Position numbers and translations under genes: made by a program. A DNA stretch of 64,000 bases from Deferribacterales bacterium Deferri_01 (GTDB taxonomy: Bacteria; Chrysiogenota; Deferribacteres; Deferribacterales; Geovibrionaceae). The DNA lies in NCBI GenBank assembly GCA_001603805.1, contig LUZY01000010.1, forward strand, positions 207,995 through 271,994, written 5' to 3'. Positions 53,003 to 62,111 of the stretch are shown here, piece by piece; the stretch's first letter is position 1, and each line of letters begins with the position of its first letter. Below the pieces are notes generated by a model. That model searched no databases and had not been told where the DNA came from. It saw only the letters and a list, made by a program, of their open reading frames with translations.

Positions 53003-53310
53003 TGAAAATATTAAGCAACACAATCAAGCTGCTCATAGTTGCGGTAGTGGTAATTTTTGCGGTAATGAACGTTCAGCAGGTGGAAGTGACCTACTTCTTC
53101 AATTCTCCGGCGGTACAGATGCCGCTTTTCCTTGTTATCATAGCTTCTATGGTAATCGGGCTTGTATTATCCTCACTGCTTTACTTCTTTGACAGAATGA
53201 AGCTTACCAGTGAAATAAGAAAACTTAAAAAGAAGGTAAAGCTAAGCGAGGATGAAATAACCAGACTCCGCAGTCTCCCCTTCAATGAGAAAACAACTAA
53301 GGACGCATAA
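52999..53310 (+). CDS. lapA: LapA-domain (DUF1049) membrane protein
   Basis: 103 residues. Two membrane helices (LLIVAVVVIFAVMNVQQVEV with the typical N-x-x-x-V, and LVIIASMVIGLVLSSLLYFF), then a basic coiled-coil-like tail (EIRKLKKKVK). LapA works with LapB in controlling lipopolysaccharide assembly in enterics. The next gene is LapB-like, which supports the call. Confidence 0.85.
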   Translation: MMKILSNTIKLLIVAVVVIFAVMNVQQVEVTYFFNSPAVQMPLFLVIIASMVIGLVLSSLLYFFDRMKLTSEIRKLKKKVKLSEDEITRLRSLPFNEKTTKDA

Positions 53311-54308
53311 TGAAGAAACCGGATCTTCAGGCTTTACGTGCAAATGCACTCTTAAAAATGGCAGAAGGCGACAAGGACGGGGCTTTTGAGAGCCTCAAAG
53401 TTCTTGCTTCCTCAGATGTTGAAGCATCGGATGCTTACATTATCACCGGAAGCCTGCTCAGAGACAGTGGCGATCTTGCCAAAGCGGAACGTATTCACCG
53501 AAGCATCCTTGAGAAAAAGGATCTCTCTAAGGAGGTTCGGGACACCGCAGTAAGAGAACTTATCAAAGACTGCCTCGAAGCGAAGGACTATAAGAATGTT
53601 CTTCTTTTAACAGAGAGAGCGGAAAACTCCCTTCTGCCCATCCGTGCCCTTGCCATGGAGAAGTCCGGTCATTTAAAAGAAGCGGCGGAGCTTTATAAAA
53701 AATGTGCAAAGCTTAAGCCCGAATATATTAAGAATGCCGCAAGGTGCTGGTTTGCAGCATCTAAGGATTCAAAAGAGAGCAGAGGCAATGCAATTAAGCT
53801 TCTTACCTATGCGGAAAAATGCGACCCTCTGTTTTTTGAGGCAAGAGCGGAACACGCCAACCTGCTGTTCCTTGATGGGAAACGTTCAAAAGGCTTATCA
53901 ATCATTGAGGATATTATAAAATACGAGCTGCCGAAGTCCGCAGAACATATGCAGCTTCTGGAAGAATTTTACTACGAACATTCCGAAATTGATGTGCTGT
54001 TTAAGCTCATTATGAAAAAGATAAATTCTGGCTCCGCAAACACACCCTTTTATGTTTATGCAGTGCGCTACCATATGAGAAAAAGCGAAACAGACAAGGC
54101 GCAAAGCCTTATATCAATATTCACCTCATCAAAAGGATTCCCTTCTGTACTTGCCGCCGTCTGTGCGGAGATGAGCGGGAATGAGCTTTTGAACACATAT
54201 TTCAAGGCCCGCCCCCTTCACAAATGCTCCGTCTGTTCCTGTGAGCATACGCAGTACGCAGATATATGCAGCAACTGCGGCTCTTTGGGAACTCTCAGCT
54301 ATTTTTAG
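53310..54308 (+). CDS. TPR protein, LapB/YciM-like
   Basis: 332 residues. A TPR array (ALLKMAEGDKDGAFESL, SLLRDSGDLAKAERIHRSIL, GHLKEAAELYKKCAKLKPEY) is followed by a C-terminal rubredoxin-like zinc knuckle (CSVC and CSNC), the same order as LapB. It lacks the N-terminal membrane helix of E. coli LapB, so it would be soluble unless anchored by LapA. LapB directs LpxC turnover in enterics. Function here is inferred from architecture and from lapA. Confidence 0.75.
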   Translation: MKKPDLQALRANALLKMAEGDKDGAFESLKVLASSDVEASDAYIITGSLLRDSGDLAKAERIHRSILEKKDLSKEVRDTAVRELIKDCLEAKDYKNVLLLTERAENSLLPIRALAMEKSGHLKEAAELYKKCAKLKPEYIKNAARCWFAASKDSKESRGNAIKLLTYAEKCDPLFFEARAEHANLLFLDGKRSKGLSIIEDIIKYELPKSAEHMQLLEEFYYEHSEIDVLFKLIMKKINSGSANTPFYVYAVRYHMRKSETDKAQSLISIFTSSKGFPSVLAAVCAEMSGNELLNTYFKARPLHKCSVCSCEHTQYADICSNCGSLGTLSYF

Positions 54309-54323
54309 AAAGAGGATACAGAT

Positions 54324-56870
54324 TTGAGCGCACCCCAGAAAGTTACCCCCATGATGAAACAGTATGGCGAAATCAAGGAAAACTACCCTGAAACAATACT
54401 GTTTTTCCGCATGGGTGATTTTTATGAAATGTTTAACGAGGATGCAGAAGTTGCATCCAGAATAATGGGCATAGCCCTAACCAGCAGGGGAGACGGAATC
54501 CCCATGTGCGGAATTCCGTATCACTCCTTTCAGCCCTATCTGATGAAGCTTATCAAGGCTGGTAAGAATGTCGCCATATGCGAACAGCTTGAAGACCCTG
54601 CCACAGCCAAGGGGATAGTGAAAAGAGGCGTTGTCCGTGTGGTAACACCGGGAACTATCCTTGAGGACGAAGGACTTAACTCCGCATCCAATAACTTTGT
54701 GGCGGTCATATGGCAGGATAAGGACAGCGCATTTGCTGCAATAGCCGATATCTCCACAGGGGAAATATTCCTTGAGAAATGCGGTTCGGATCTTAATGAC
54801 ATAACAGGCAGATGGAAACCGGCAGAAGTGATCAGCCACAAAGAGGTAGAGGGCTTAAACCGCACAGTGTCGGTTATTGATACATCCTTCAGTGCTGAAT
54901 CCGCAAGGCGCAGAGTTCTGGAACATTACGGAGCAGCCAGTGAAAAATCCCTCGGCATAGACGGCGAAGGCTATCTGAAAGCCATTGCCCTGCTTCTTAC
55001 ATATACCAAAAACCTCATGCTGGACGTTAAGCTGAAGTACCCGGTGACTCTGGCTCCCGAAAACAGGCTTCACCTTGACTCCATAGCGGTAAAGACCCTT
55101 GAACTGGTTGAGAACTCGCAGGACGGAAGTGAGAGGAACACCCTGTTCTCTGTTCTGAACTTCTGCCGTACATCAATGGGTGCCCGCCTCCTTAAAAACT
55201 GGCTGAGATACCCCCTGCGCAGCAAAGAGGGCATACTCCGCCGTCTGGAAATTGTGGAATACCTCTCAACTCAGAGCGAACTGCGTGGTGAAATGTTTGA
55301 GGCACTCGCCACCGTTTATGATATGGAGCGCATCACAGCCCGTCTCCTTGCGGGAAGATGCAGTCCCAGAGACCTTGTGTGGCTTAAAAACTCCGTGATG
55401 TCATTTCCTAAAATAAAAGAGATGCTCACATCCTCCGGCAATCCGCACCTTACGGAAGCAGGGGAAAGCTTCAACGCCCTTGAAGGCATATACAGCGTGA
55501 TAGACGCTGCTCTTGTGGATGACCCGCCGCTGAACATAAAAGAAGGCGGCATAATCCGTGAGGGGTATGATAAAAACGTGGATGAGCTTAAGGCTCTCCG
55601 CAAGGACAGCCGAACTCATCTTCTCCGAATAGAAACGGAAGAGAAGAAGAAAACCGGAATCAGCACGCTGAAAGTTAAATACAACAAGGTCTTCGGCTAC
55701 TATATCGAAATTTCCAAGTCCAACCTTGACCGTGTACCGGACTATTATGACCGCAAGCAAACCTTAGTTAATGCTGAACGATTCACCATACCGGAGCTTA
55801 AGGAGCTTGAAACCAAGCTTGTTTACGCTGAAGAACGCCTCGGAGAGCTGGAATATGCTCTCTTTACACAGGTGCGTGACACTCTAGCGAACTACAGCGA
55901 AATGATACGCACATCCGCAGAAACAGTTTCTGAGATAGACTGCCTCTGCTCACTGGCGGAAGCGGCTGTGAAAAACAGATACACCCGCCCGCAGATAGGT
56001 CAGTTTGAGGAGATGGACATACGTGAAGGGCGTCATCCCGTGGTGGAGAAAAACATCACGGATAACTACGTTCCCAACGACCTCTTTCTCAACTCTGACG
56101 ACTCCCGCATGGCGGTAATAACCGGACCGAACATGGCGGGCAAGAGTACATATCTCCGCATGACTGCCCTTGTGGCTCTCATGGCGCATGTGGGCTCATT
56201 TGTCCCTGCTGCGGAAGCAAAAATCCCCCTGCTGGACAGGATATTCACCCGTGTGGGCGCAAGTGACAACCTCGCCGGCGGTGAGTCAACTTTCATGGTG
56301 GAAATGACCGAAACCGCTAACATTCTTCACAATGCTACGGATAAATCATTGATCATTCTCGATGAGATAGGTCGTGGAACATCCACATTCGACGGTATCT
56401 CTATTGCATGGTCAGTTGCGGAGTACATTCTTGAAAAAGTAAAGGCGAAGACCCTTTTTGCCACACACTACCACGAGCTTACAGATATTCCATCCTCTAT
56501 TCGGGGTGCAGTGAACCTCACTACGGAAGTGCGTGAGTGGAATGACGAGGTTATCTTTATGCGCCGTGTAATAAGAGGCACAGCAGACAGAAGTTACGGA
56601 ATACACGTTGCAAAGCTTGCAGGATTGCCCCCTTATGTGATAGACCGTGGGTATGAAGTTCTCTCAAAGCTTGAGAAAAACGAATTCGGAACGGACGGAA
56701 CACCGAAGCTTTCACAAAGCAAAATGAGGCAGGAAAAAATAATCCAGCCTATGCTTATATTTGAGGACAGCCCCGCTTTGGACGAATTGAGAAGTATGGA
56801 TATAAATAATATGACACCTGTGGAGGCGCTGAACGCCCTCGCCAGACTTAAAAAAATGTCGGAGAAATAA
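54324..56870 (+). CDS. mutS: DNA mismatch repair protein MutS
   Basis: 848 residues. Mismatch-reading motif FFRMGDFYEMF near the N-terminus, Walker A GPNMAGKST (601-609), then DEIGRGTSTFDGISIAW and FATHYHELT. Full length. TTG start at 54324 with GAGGA. ATG of the following gene overlaps the stop by one base. Confidence 0.98.
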   Translation: MSAPQKVTPMMKQYGEIKENYPETILFFRMGDFYEMFNEDAEVASRIMGIALTSRGDGIPMCGIPYHSFQPYLMKLIKAGKNVAICEQLEDPATAKGIVKRGVVRVVTPGTILEDEGLNSASNNFVAVIWQDKDSAFAAIADISTGEIFLEKCGSDLNDITGRWKPAEVISHKEVEGLNRTVSVIDTSFSAESARRRVLEHYGAASEKSLGIDGEGYLKAIALLLTYTKNLMLDVKLKYPVTLAPENRLHLDSIAVKTLELVENSQDGSERNTLFSVLNFCRTSMGARLLKNWLRYPLRSKEGILRRLEIVEYLSTQSELRGEMFEALATVYDMERITARLLAGRCSPRDLVWLKNSVMSFPKIKEMLTSSGNPHLTEAGESFNALEGIYSVIDAALVDDPPLNIKEGGIIREGYDKNVDELKALRKDSRTHLLRIETEEKKKTGISTLKVKYNKVFGYYIEISKSNLDRVPDYYDRKQTLVNAERFTIPELKELETKLVYAEERLGELEYALFTQVRDTLANYSEMIRTSAETVSEIDCLCSLAEAAVKNRYTRPQIGQFEEMDIREGRHPVVEKNITDNYVPNDLFLNSDDSRMAVITGPNMAGKSTYLRMTALVALMAHVGSFVPAAEAKIPLLDRIFTRVGASDNLAGGESTFMVEMTETANILHNATDKSLIILDEIGRGTSTFDGISIAWSVAEYILEKVKAKTLFATHYHELTDIPSSIRGAVNLTTEVREWNDEVIFMRRVIRGTADRSYGIHVAKLAGLPPYVIDRGYEVLSKLEKNEFGTDGTPKLSQSKMRQEKIIQPMLIFEDSPALDELRSMDINNMTPVEALNALARLKKMSEK

Positions 56871-57445
56871 TGCGGAGCCTCACAGTCTACGCTTTGCGCA
56901 ACCCTCTTTTCGCACTTTCCTTCATCTTCTCCCGCCTGCCCTTCTGGGTGCTGCTTCTCTCCTTCTCCCTTGGCTACATTGACGGCTCAAGCACTGTTTT
57001 CATGGCAGTTTTTGTCTTGTTTTCAAGAGGTTATGTTGAGCAGGAAATATCATTCGGGCGTCCGGTATCCCGTTTTTTCTCCACAGCACTCATAAAACCG
57101 CTGCTTGTAATAACCGGAATCTTTCTGTTTGTCGCCGCCTACCCTTTTCTGCTGTATTTCCTTGCGTCAGAAGATATCTATATACAGACGGGCTTCATCA
57201 TTCTGCTGATACTTGCAGCATACATGCTTCTTTTCGCAGGACGGGAAACATTCGGTATGAATACCTTCGGAGTGCGCGGATTAAAGAAGCCGTCGGAAAG
57301 TTTTTTCATGAGAATGCTCATTGTCTTCTTCTGGATATATATACTCACAGGGGGAGACAAAATCTGGTTTGTAGTTCCTTCCCTCATAGTAATACTTGTA
57401 CTTGAAACTTATCAGTTCACCAGAAAATATGAGGGAATTATCTGA
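56870..57445 (+). CDS. Integral membrane protein, hypothetical
   Basis: 191 residues. About five hydrophobic helices (LLLSFSLGYIDG, PLLVITGIFLFVAAYPFLLYF, TGFIILLILAAYMLLFAG, MLIVFFWIYILTGG and WFVVPSLIVILVLE). I do not recognise a family and see no catalytic motif. One-base overlaps with mutS before it and yycJ after it suggest they are expressed together. Confidence 0.8.
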   Translation: MRSLTVYALRNPLFALSFIFSRLPFWVLLLSFSLGYIDGSSTVFMAVFVLFSRGYVEQEISFGRPVSRFFSTALIKPLLVITGIFLFVAAYPFLLYFLASEDIYIQTGFIILLILAAYMLLFAGRETFGMNTFGVRGLKKPSESFFMRMLIVFFWIYILTGGDKIWFVVPSLIVILVLETYQFTRKYEGII

Positions 57446-58209
57446 TGCCTTTTCTCAATGTCGCTGCTTCGGGCTCATCGGGCAACTGCTGCTGCATCGA
57501 ACACGGGGACAATCTCATTTTCATAGACGCCGGCGCCGCATACAAACACGTTGCAGATGCCTTAAGCGAAACAGAGCTTAATAACAAGCGTATCAGCCTG
57601 TTTCTTACCCATGAACACAACGACCACATCAAGGGGCTTAAACCCTTTTTAAATAAGCTGAACCCCACAGTTTACACCAGTGAGGGGACAGCCTGCGAAC
57701 TTGAGCGGAAAGGCTTTGATGTCAGCCGTTTCATGATAATCGACCCTGATTTTTTATACGAACTTGAAGGCTTCTCCGTCACACCCTTTTCCATAACCCA
57801 TGACGGGCATGAGCCTTTTGCATTCCGCTTTGATCTGGGCGAAAAGAAAATAGCCATGGCAACAGACCTGGGCGTTGCCGGAACATACATCCTCGAACAT
57901 TTGAGCGAGGCGGAATCGGTTATCCTTGAATCGAACTATGAGGAGAAGCTTCTGACAGAGGGTGCATACCCCGAATACCTTAAACGGCGAATCCTCTCCC
58001 ACAAGGGACACCTTTCAAATAAGGAAGCCATAAATGCCGTGGGGTTTCTCAGCCGTGACAAGCTCAAAAAAGTTATATTCGCCCATGTGAGCCATGAAAA
58101 TAACTCATACGATCTGCTGGATAAATACTCCGCCTTCTGCTGTGACAATTTCGGGGTGGAGGCAATATATCTCCGGAGGGAGACAGTGGTGAGGAAAATA
58201 GATCTGTGA
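57445..58209 (+). CDS. Metallo-beta-lactamase fold hydrolase, YycJ/WalJ type
   Basis: 254 residues. AASGSSGNCCCIEHG at the N-terminus, the metal motif THEHNDHIKG, ATDLGVAG and LESNYEE, and a late FAHVSHENN. YycJ-like proteins are probable 5'-3' DNA exonucleases, which would suit the mutS neighbourhood. Exact role not established. Confidence 0.88.
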   Translation: MPFLNVAASGSSGNCCCIEHGDNLIFIDAGAAYKHVADALSETELNNKRISLFLTHEHNDHIKGLKPFLNKLNPTVYTSEGTACELERKGFDVSRFMIIDPDFLYELEGFSVTPFSITHDGHEPFAFRFDLGEKKIAMATDLGVAGTYILEHLSEAESVILESNYEEKLLTEGAYPEYLKRRILSHKGHLSNKEAINAVGFLSRDKLKKVIFAHVSHENNSYDLLDKYSAFCCDNFGVEAIYLRRETVVRKIDL

Positions 58210-58712
58210 GCCCTGAAATGGAGATGATGGCACTTGCTTCAGTTACATTGCAGACGGTATTTGTTCTTATAAATCTTCTCGGTCTGCCCGGTAATATAGC
58301 AGCGCTTCTCATACCTCTATTGTGGGCGGCATCCGGTCATCTGCCCTGGGAGGTTTTTTACTCCGTTCTCGTTCTCGTTGCCGCTGGAGAGCTTGTTGAG
58401 CTTGCAGCGTCTTATTTTGTCGGTAAAAAATACGGAGTATCAAACGCTAGCTTCTTCGCATCCGTAATCGGCTCTCTCATAGGCGGAATATTCGGCGCAG
58501 GGATAATGCTCGGCATAGGGGCAGTCCCCGGAACATTCCTCGGAGCTTTTCTTGGAACATACATATACGAATATTTCAAATTCTCAGACCACAGAACAGC
58601 CCTGAAGAGAGGCATAGCCACATTCACAGGCAGATTTATCGGAACTGCAATGAAGGTTGTTCTTGGGTTTATGGCTGTGTTTGAAACATGGAAAGGGCTT
58701 GCGGGGCTTTAA
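58206..58712 (+). CDS. DUF456 membrane protein
   Basis: 168 residues. Hydrophobic, glycine-rich helices: VFVLINLLGLPGNIAALLIP, VIGSLIGGIFGAGIMLGI, GAVPGTFLGAFLGTYIYE. Matches DUF456; function unknown. GTG start overlapping the yycJ stop. Converges with the ankyrin gene 2 nt on. Confidence 0.88.
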   Translation: MSPEMEMMALASVTLQTVFVLINLLGLPGNIAALLIPLLWAASGHLPWEVFYSVLVLVAAGELVELAASYFVGKKYGVSNASFFASVIGSLIGGIFGAGIMLGIGAVPGTFLGAFLGTYIYEYFKFSDHRTALKRGIATFTGRFIGTAMKVVLGFMAVFETWKGLAGL

Positions 58713-58714
58713 GT

Positions 58715-59542
58715 TTACTGCATATTCCGGACAAGCAGATTAGCTATGTTCTCATGCCCGTATGATTTAGCCAGTTCAAGGGCGCTGCGTCCGTAATCGT
58801 CCATCTTCATAGTGTCCGCCTGCGAGGCTATAAGGGCTGCCGCACCGTCAATATTGCCATACTGAGCAGCATACATAAGCGGGGTAAAACCGCTTGCATC
58901 AGCAGCATTAATATCCGCTCCGCTCTTTATGAGATCCACAATAATTTCATGAAAACCGTACTGAACCGCAAGCATCAATGGCGTGATCCCCTGATTATCC
59001 GCTGCATTCACATCTGCGCCTCTTGACAGAAGCAGACGGATTATTTCTTCTCTGTTTCTCCTTGCCGCTTTATGTGTAGGTGTACGCCCTTCAAAGTCCT
59101 TTATATCAGGATCCGCCCCGTGCATAAGCATAAGCTCTGTCGCTTCAACACTGCCGCTGGTAATTGCATAAACCAGCGGAGTATTGCCGAGAACATCGGG
59201 CTCGTTAATGTCGCCGCCGTTTGCCGTAAATCTGTTAACAGCTTCGAGATCACCCCGTCTCACCGCATCTGCCAGAGGTGAAACGGTTTCCGGCTTATCT
59301 TCCGCTGTCGGAATTTCAGGAATAGGTGCAGAAGCGATATTTTCAGAAACGGGGGGCGGTGTCTCCGCAGAGGTTATATTGTCCTCTCCGGCTTCACCGG
59401 AAACAGTCAGGCTGTTTTTGAACGGCACCAGGTATTCGCTGATAAAGTGCCCGGTAAATGGCTGTTCTCTCATGGAATCAGCAAATAGAAGAGCGGTAAT
59501 CAGAACAGCAATGCCAAGGAGAATTCTTAAAAACAGCTTCAT
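58715..59542 (-). CDS. Ankyrin-repeat protein with an N-terminal membrane anchor
   Basis: 275 residues. An N-terminal helix (LFLRILLGIAVLITALLFA) then a low-complexity region, and from about residue 95 ankyrin repeats, about five (LGNTPLVYAITSG, EGRTPTHKAARRN, QGITPLMLAVQYG, SGFTPLMYAAQYG, YGRSALELAKSYG). It is probably membrane-anchored with repeats in the periplasm. Binding partner unknown. Confidence 0.88.
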   Translation of the reverse strand: MKLFLRILLGIAVLITALLFADSMREQPFTGHFISEYLVPFKNSLTVSGEAGEDNITSAETPPPVSENIASAPIPEIPTAEDKPETVSPLADAVRRGDLEAVNRFTANGGDINEPDVLGNTPLVYAITSGSVEATELMLMHGADPDIKDFEGRTPTHKAARRNREEIIRLLLSRGADVNAADNQGITPLMLAVQYGFHEIIVDLIKSGADINAADASGFTPLMYAAQYGNIDGAAALIASQADTMKMDDYGRSALELAKSYGHENIANLLVRNMQ

Positions 59543-59574
59543 GAACTCACTATAGCCGTTAATAAATAAATTGT

Positions 59575-60354
59575 CTAGAGAGCCCGCTTGTCACGAACCA
59601 CAACAGCGTAAGCGCTATGATTGTGGATGCTCTCATAGTTCTCGCTTGAGACTTCAAACCAGATAACCCTGTTTTCCGCCATGAGCTTTTCTGCGGCGTT
59701 GCGGACAACATCCTCTACAAAAGCCGGATTCTGATAGGAATATTCGGTGACATACTTTTCATCCTCACGTTTGAGCAGAGGATACACAGGAGAAGATGCG
59801 GAAGATTCTGCAATGTCCACGAGCTCCTCTATCCAGAGCATCTTTTTAAAGCGCACCTTGATGGTAATTATGCTCCTCTGGTTGTGTGCGCCGTATTCGC
59901 TTATCTCCTTGGAGCAGGGGCAGAGCGTCATAACTGGCACTTTAACGCAGAGGACAAAATCCCTCTCTGTATCTGTGAGAGTTGCATAATATTCGCAGGT
60001 GTAATCCATCATGGAGGTCAATCCGGAGACGGGAGCCTCTTTTTCTATGAAATACTTAAAGAAAAGCTCAATGTGCGATTCGGAGGAGCCGAGGCGCTTC
60101 TTCATCTCCTCCAGTATTATCCATACGCTGGAGATACCCATATTCTCCCTGTGGTCATTGAGAATTTCCACAAAACGGGACATATGTGTGCCTTTAAAAT
60201 CCTGCGGGAGCTGAACGTACATGCTTATAGAGGCGTTTGTGTGCTGGCGCCCCTTCTTTTTATCGTCAAGGGTAACGGGATAAACAATCCCTTTGATGCC
60301 CACCTTGTCAATGCTGATATTGCGGACATCTTTTTCGTTCTGAATATCTCTCAA
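59575..60354 (-). CDS. folE2: GTP cyclohydrolase FolE2 (type IB)
   Basis: 259 residues. First step of folate synthesis from GTP in bacteria using the FolE2/MptA form. Visible are the conserved cysteine in LCPCSKEISEYGAHNQRS, HIELFFKYF and PAFVEDVVRN. TTG start, 3 nt after the TPR stop. FolE2 tolerates low zinc better than FolE. Confidence 0.94.
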   Translation of the reverse strand: MRDIQNEKDVRNISIDKVGIKGIVYPVTLDDKKKGRQHTNASISMYVQLPQDFKGTHMSRFVEILNDHRENMGISSVWIILEEMKKRLGSSESHIELFFKYFIEKEAPVSGLTSMMDYTCEYYATLTDTERDFVLCVKVPVMTLCPCSKEISEYGAHNQRSIITIKVRFKKMLWIEELVDIAESSASSPVYPLLKREDEKYVTEYSYQNPAFVEDVVRNAAEKLMAENRVIWFEVSSENYESIHNHSAYAVVVRDKRAL

Positions 60355-60357
60355 TTA

Positions 60358-61077
60358 TTACCTTCTCTTAATGCGCTGGTTGGCAAGGAACTGCTGATAA
60401 GGTTTTGCACCTTCGGGCATTTTGCCAAGCTGAAGCTGAAGCCATACATTGCCGTATCTCTCCATCTTGATTTTTTTGCCGTTTTTCAGTGCTTCCATAT
60501 TAGCCTCAAGCTTTTCATCCAGCGGACATTTTTTTACACCCTTGTTGAGAACCTCAATAGCCTTGGTGTCGTCACCGTTTCCACTGAGCATCCATGCGTA
60601 AAAGCTGTAGACAAAGCCTTCCTTCGGAGAGCCTTTCACTGCTTTTTCAAGAGTTTTCAGCGCTTTATCCATCTCTTTAGCTCTGTAGTATGAAGCAGCA
60701 AGCATCACCATGGAGAGCCAGTTTTTGTCAAACCCCTTTTCAAGGTAGCCAAGAGCCTCTTCAAATTTCTTTGTGGAGTAAAGGATTATACCTATCTGGG
60801 CATTTATCTGTTCTTTTACAAAGAACTGCCAGTTTGAAAACTTGTATCCGCTTTTAAGGCGTTCGATCGCCTTTTCGTATCTGCCCGCCTTCAGATCCTT
60901 TTCCACATTGCCGAAAAGCTCCTTGAGCTTGTTCAGGAAATGTCTTCCCATAAAGAAGTTTGTGGCAATAATAACAACAACCGCCACGGAAAGCGCCCAC
61001 CAGATATTATAGGTGAGGGCATACATACCCATGGAAAGAAGAACTGAAACGCTGACAGAAATAAGAATAGTAAACAT
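60358..61077 (-). CDS. TPR protein with two membrane helices
   Basis: 239 residues. Two N-terminal helices (ILISVSVSVLLSMGMYALTY and WWALSVAVVVIIATNFFMG), then TPR motifs (RYEKAIERLKSGYK, KKFEEALGYLEKGF, KEMDKALKTLEKAV, DTKAIEVLNKGVKKCP). No known family. Transcribed from a strong promoter with folE2. Confidence 0.85.
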   Translation of the reverse strand: MFTILISVSVSVLLSMGMYALTYNIWWALSVAVVVIIATNFFMGRHFLNKLKELFGNVEKDLKAGRYEKAIERLKSGYKFSNWQFFVKEQINAQIGIILYSTKKFEEALGYLEKGFDKNWLSMVMLAASYYRAKEMDKALKTLEKAVKGSPKEGFVYSFYAWMLSGNGDDTKAIEVLNKGVKKCPLDEKLEANMEALKNGKKIKMERYGNVWLQLQLGKMPEGAKPYQQFLANQRIKRR

Positions 61078-61121
61078 AAAAACACCGACCTGTATGAAAA
61101 ATCTTTTGTTCTCTGCAAAGC

Positions 61122-61181
61122 CCCGCTTTATACAGCGGGGAAAAAGTCACAAATTATATATAGCGCATGTCCGTTTTTCAA
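61122..61181 (-). promoter_or_regulatory. Strong sigma-70 promoter and leader hairpin for TPR-folE2
   Basis: On the minus strand, TTGAAA (61181-61176) and TATAAT (61158-61153) with exactly 17 bp between. The predicted start is near 61146, followed at once by a hairpin CCCCGCT/AGCGGGG (61142-61123) in the leader. No T-run follows, so the hairpin may stabilise the 5' end. Confidence 0.75.
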
Positions 61182-61186
61182 GCATG

Positions 61187-61212
61187 AAAAACACTGCCGG
61201 AGAATACTCCGG
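61187..61212 (-). terminator. Terminator after the lipoprotein gene
   Basis: Stem CCGGAG/CTCCGG (61212-61197) and then CAGTGTTTTT on the minus strand. Confidence 0.6.
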
Positions 61213-61226
61213 ATATAAACATCTTC

Positions 61227-62111
61227 CTACCAGCATGCCTCGTACTCAGTTCTTTCGGATTCGTTGCCGTCAGTGGCGGAAGAAACTGCAAATCTTACGC
61301 AGTCTGTGGTGTTCTGACCTACAGAATACATGAAGAAAGGCACGTCAACCTTTGTGATAAAAGAATAGACTCCGTCTTTAAGCATATAAACATTATAAAG
61401 CCATGCACCTTCGGGCTCATCCCATGAAAGAGTAAGAGTTCCGTTGCCGTAAACACTTCTGAATCCGAACGGGGCTCTGGGAACAGCCTGCCTCGCTGCG
61501 AGACGTACTATCTTCTCCTCACCTGCGTTGCCGTACCTGTCAAAAGGATACAGGGTCACGGTGCGGTTTTCCTTGCCGTCCATATTTATCTCAAAGTTTT
61601 CCCTTGATGTGCGGAGTTCAAGCCCGCCGTCTATAAATACCTCGAAACGCTCATAGGGTCTGTCTGCTTTAAGGATAAAGGCATATCTGTCGCCTGCAAG
61701 CTCTTTGACCTGAACATCGGTTATCTTGACCGGGTGGGCATATATCACAGCCTTTTTAACAGGCTGGGATCTGTTATTATAAACAGGATGAAGCGCCGTG
61801 ATGCTGTAAACATAGCGCACATCGGCAGTGACATTATCATCCACAAATGCAGTGGAAGGAGGAATTTCTGTTATGTCAGCATAATCGGAAAGGCAGCCGC
61901 ATTCAGGATCAAAAACAGCCCTCTGCACCTTCACCGCAAAACGTTTATCCGCATTACGGATAACCACGCCCTGATCATTGTTGAAAATACGCAGGTTCTC
62001 ACCCGGAGCCGGAACAGCTTCAGTGAGTACAACAGGGTCGGTCTTTTTGCCGCAGCCGGTAAAAAGAACCACCGCAGCAGCAAAAGTCAGGAGATATTTA
62101 TAAAACCTCAT
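61227..62111 (-). CDS. Lipoprotein with fibronectin III-like domains
   Basis: 294 residues. Lipobox LFTGC at about residue 20, then a GKKTDPV lead typical of lipoproteins encoded near argH/lysA. The body looks like two to three FN3-like beta-sandwiches ([15 protein letters not shown] near the end). It contains a CGC motif in [10 protein letters not shown]. Function unknown. Its start overlaps the argH stop by 14 nt. Confidence 0.8.
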   Translation of the reverse strand: MRFYKYLLTFAAAVVLFTGCGKKTDPVVLTEAVPAPGENLRIFNNDQGVVIRNADKRFAVKVQRAVFDPECGCLSDYADITEIPPSTAFVDDNVTADVRYVYSITALHPVYNNRSQPVKKAVIYAHPVKITDVQVKELAGDRYAFILKADRPYERFEVFIDGGLELRTSRENFEINMDGKENRTVTLYPFDRYGNAGEEKIVRLAARQAVPRAPFGFRSVYGNGTLTLSWDEPEGAWLYNVYMLKDGVYSFITKVDVPFFMYSVGQNTTDCVRFAVSSATDGNESERTEYEACW

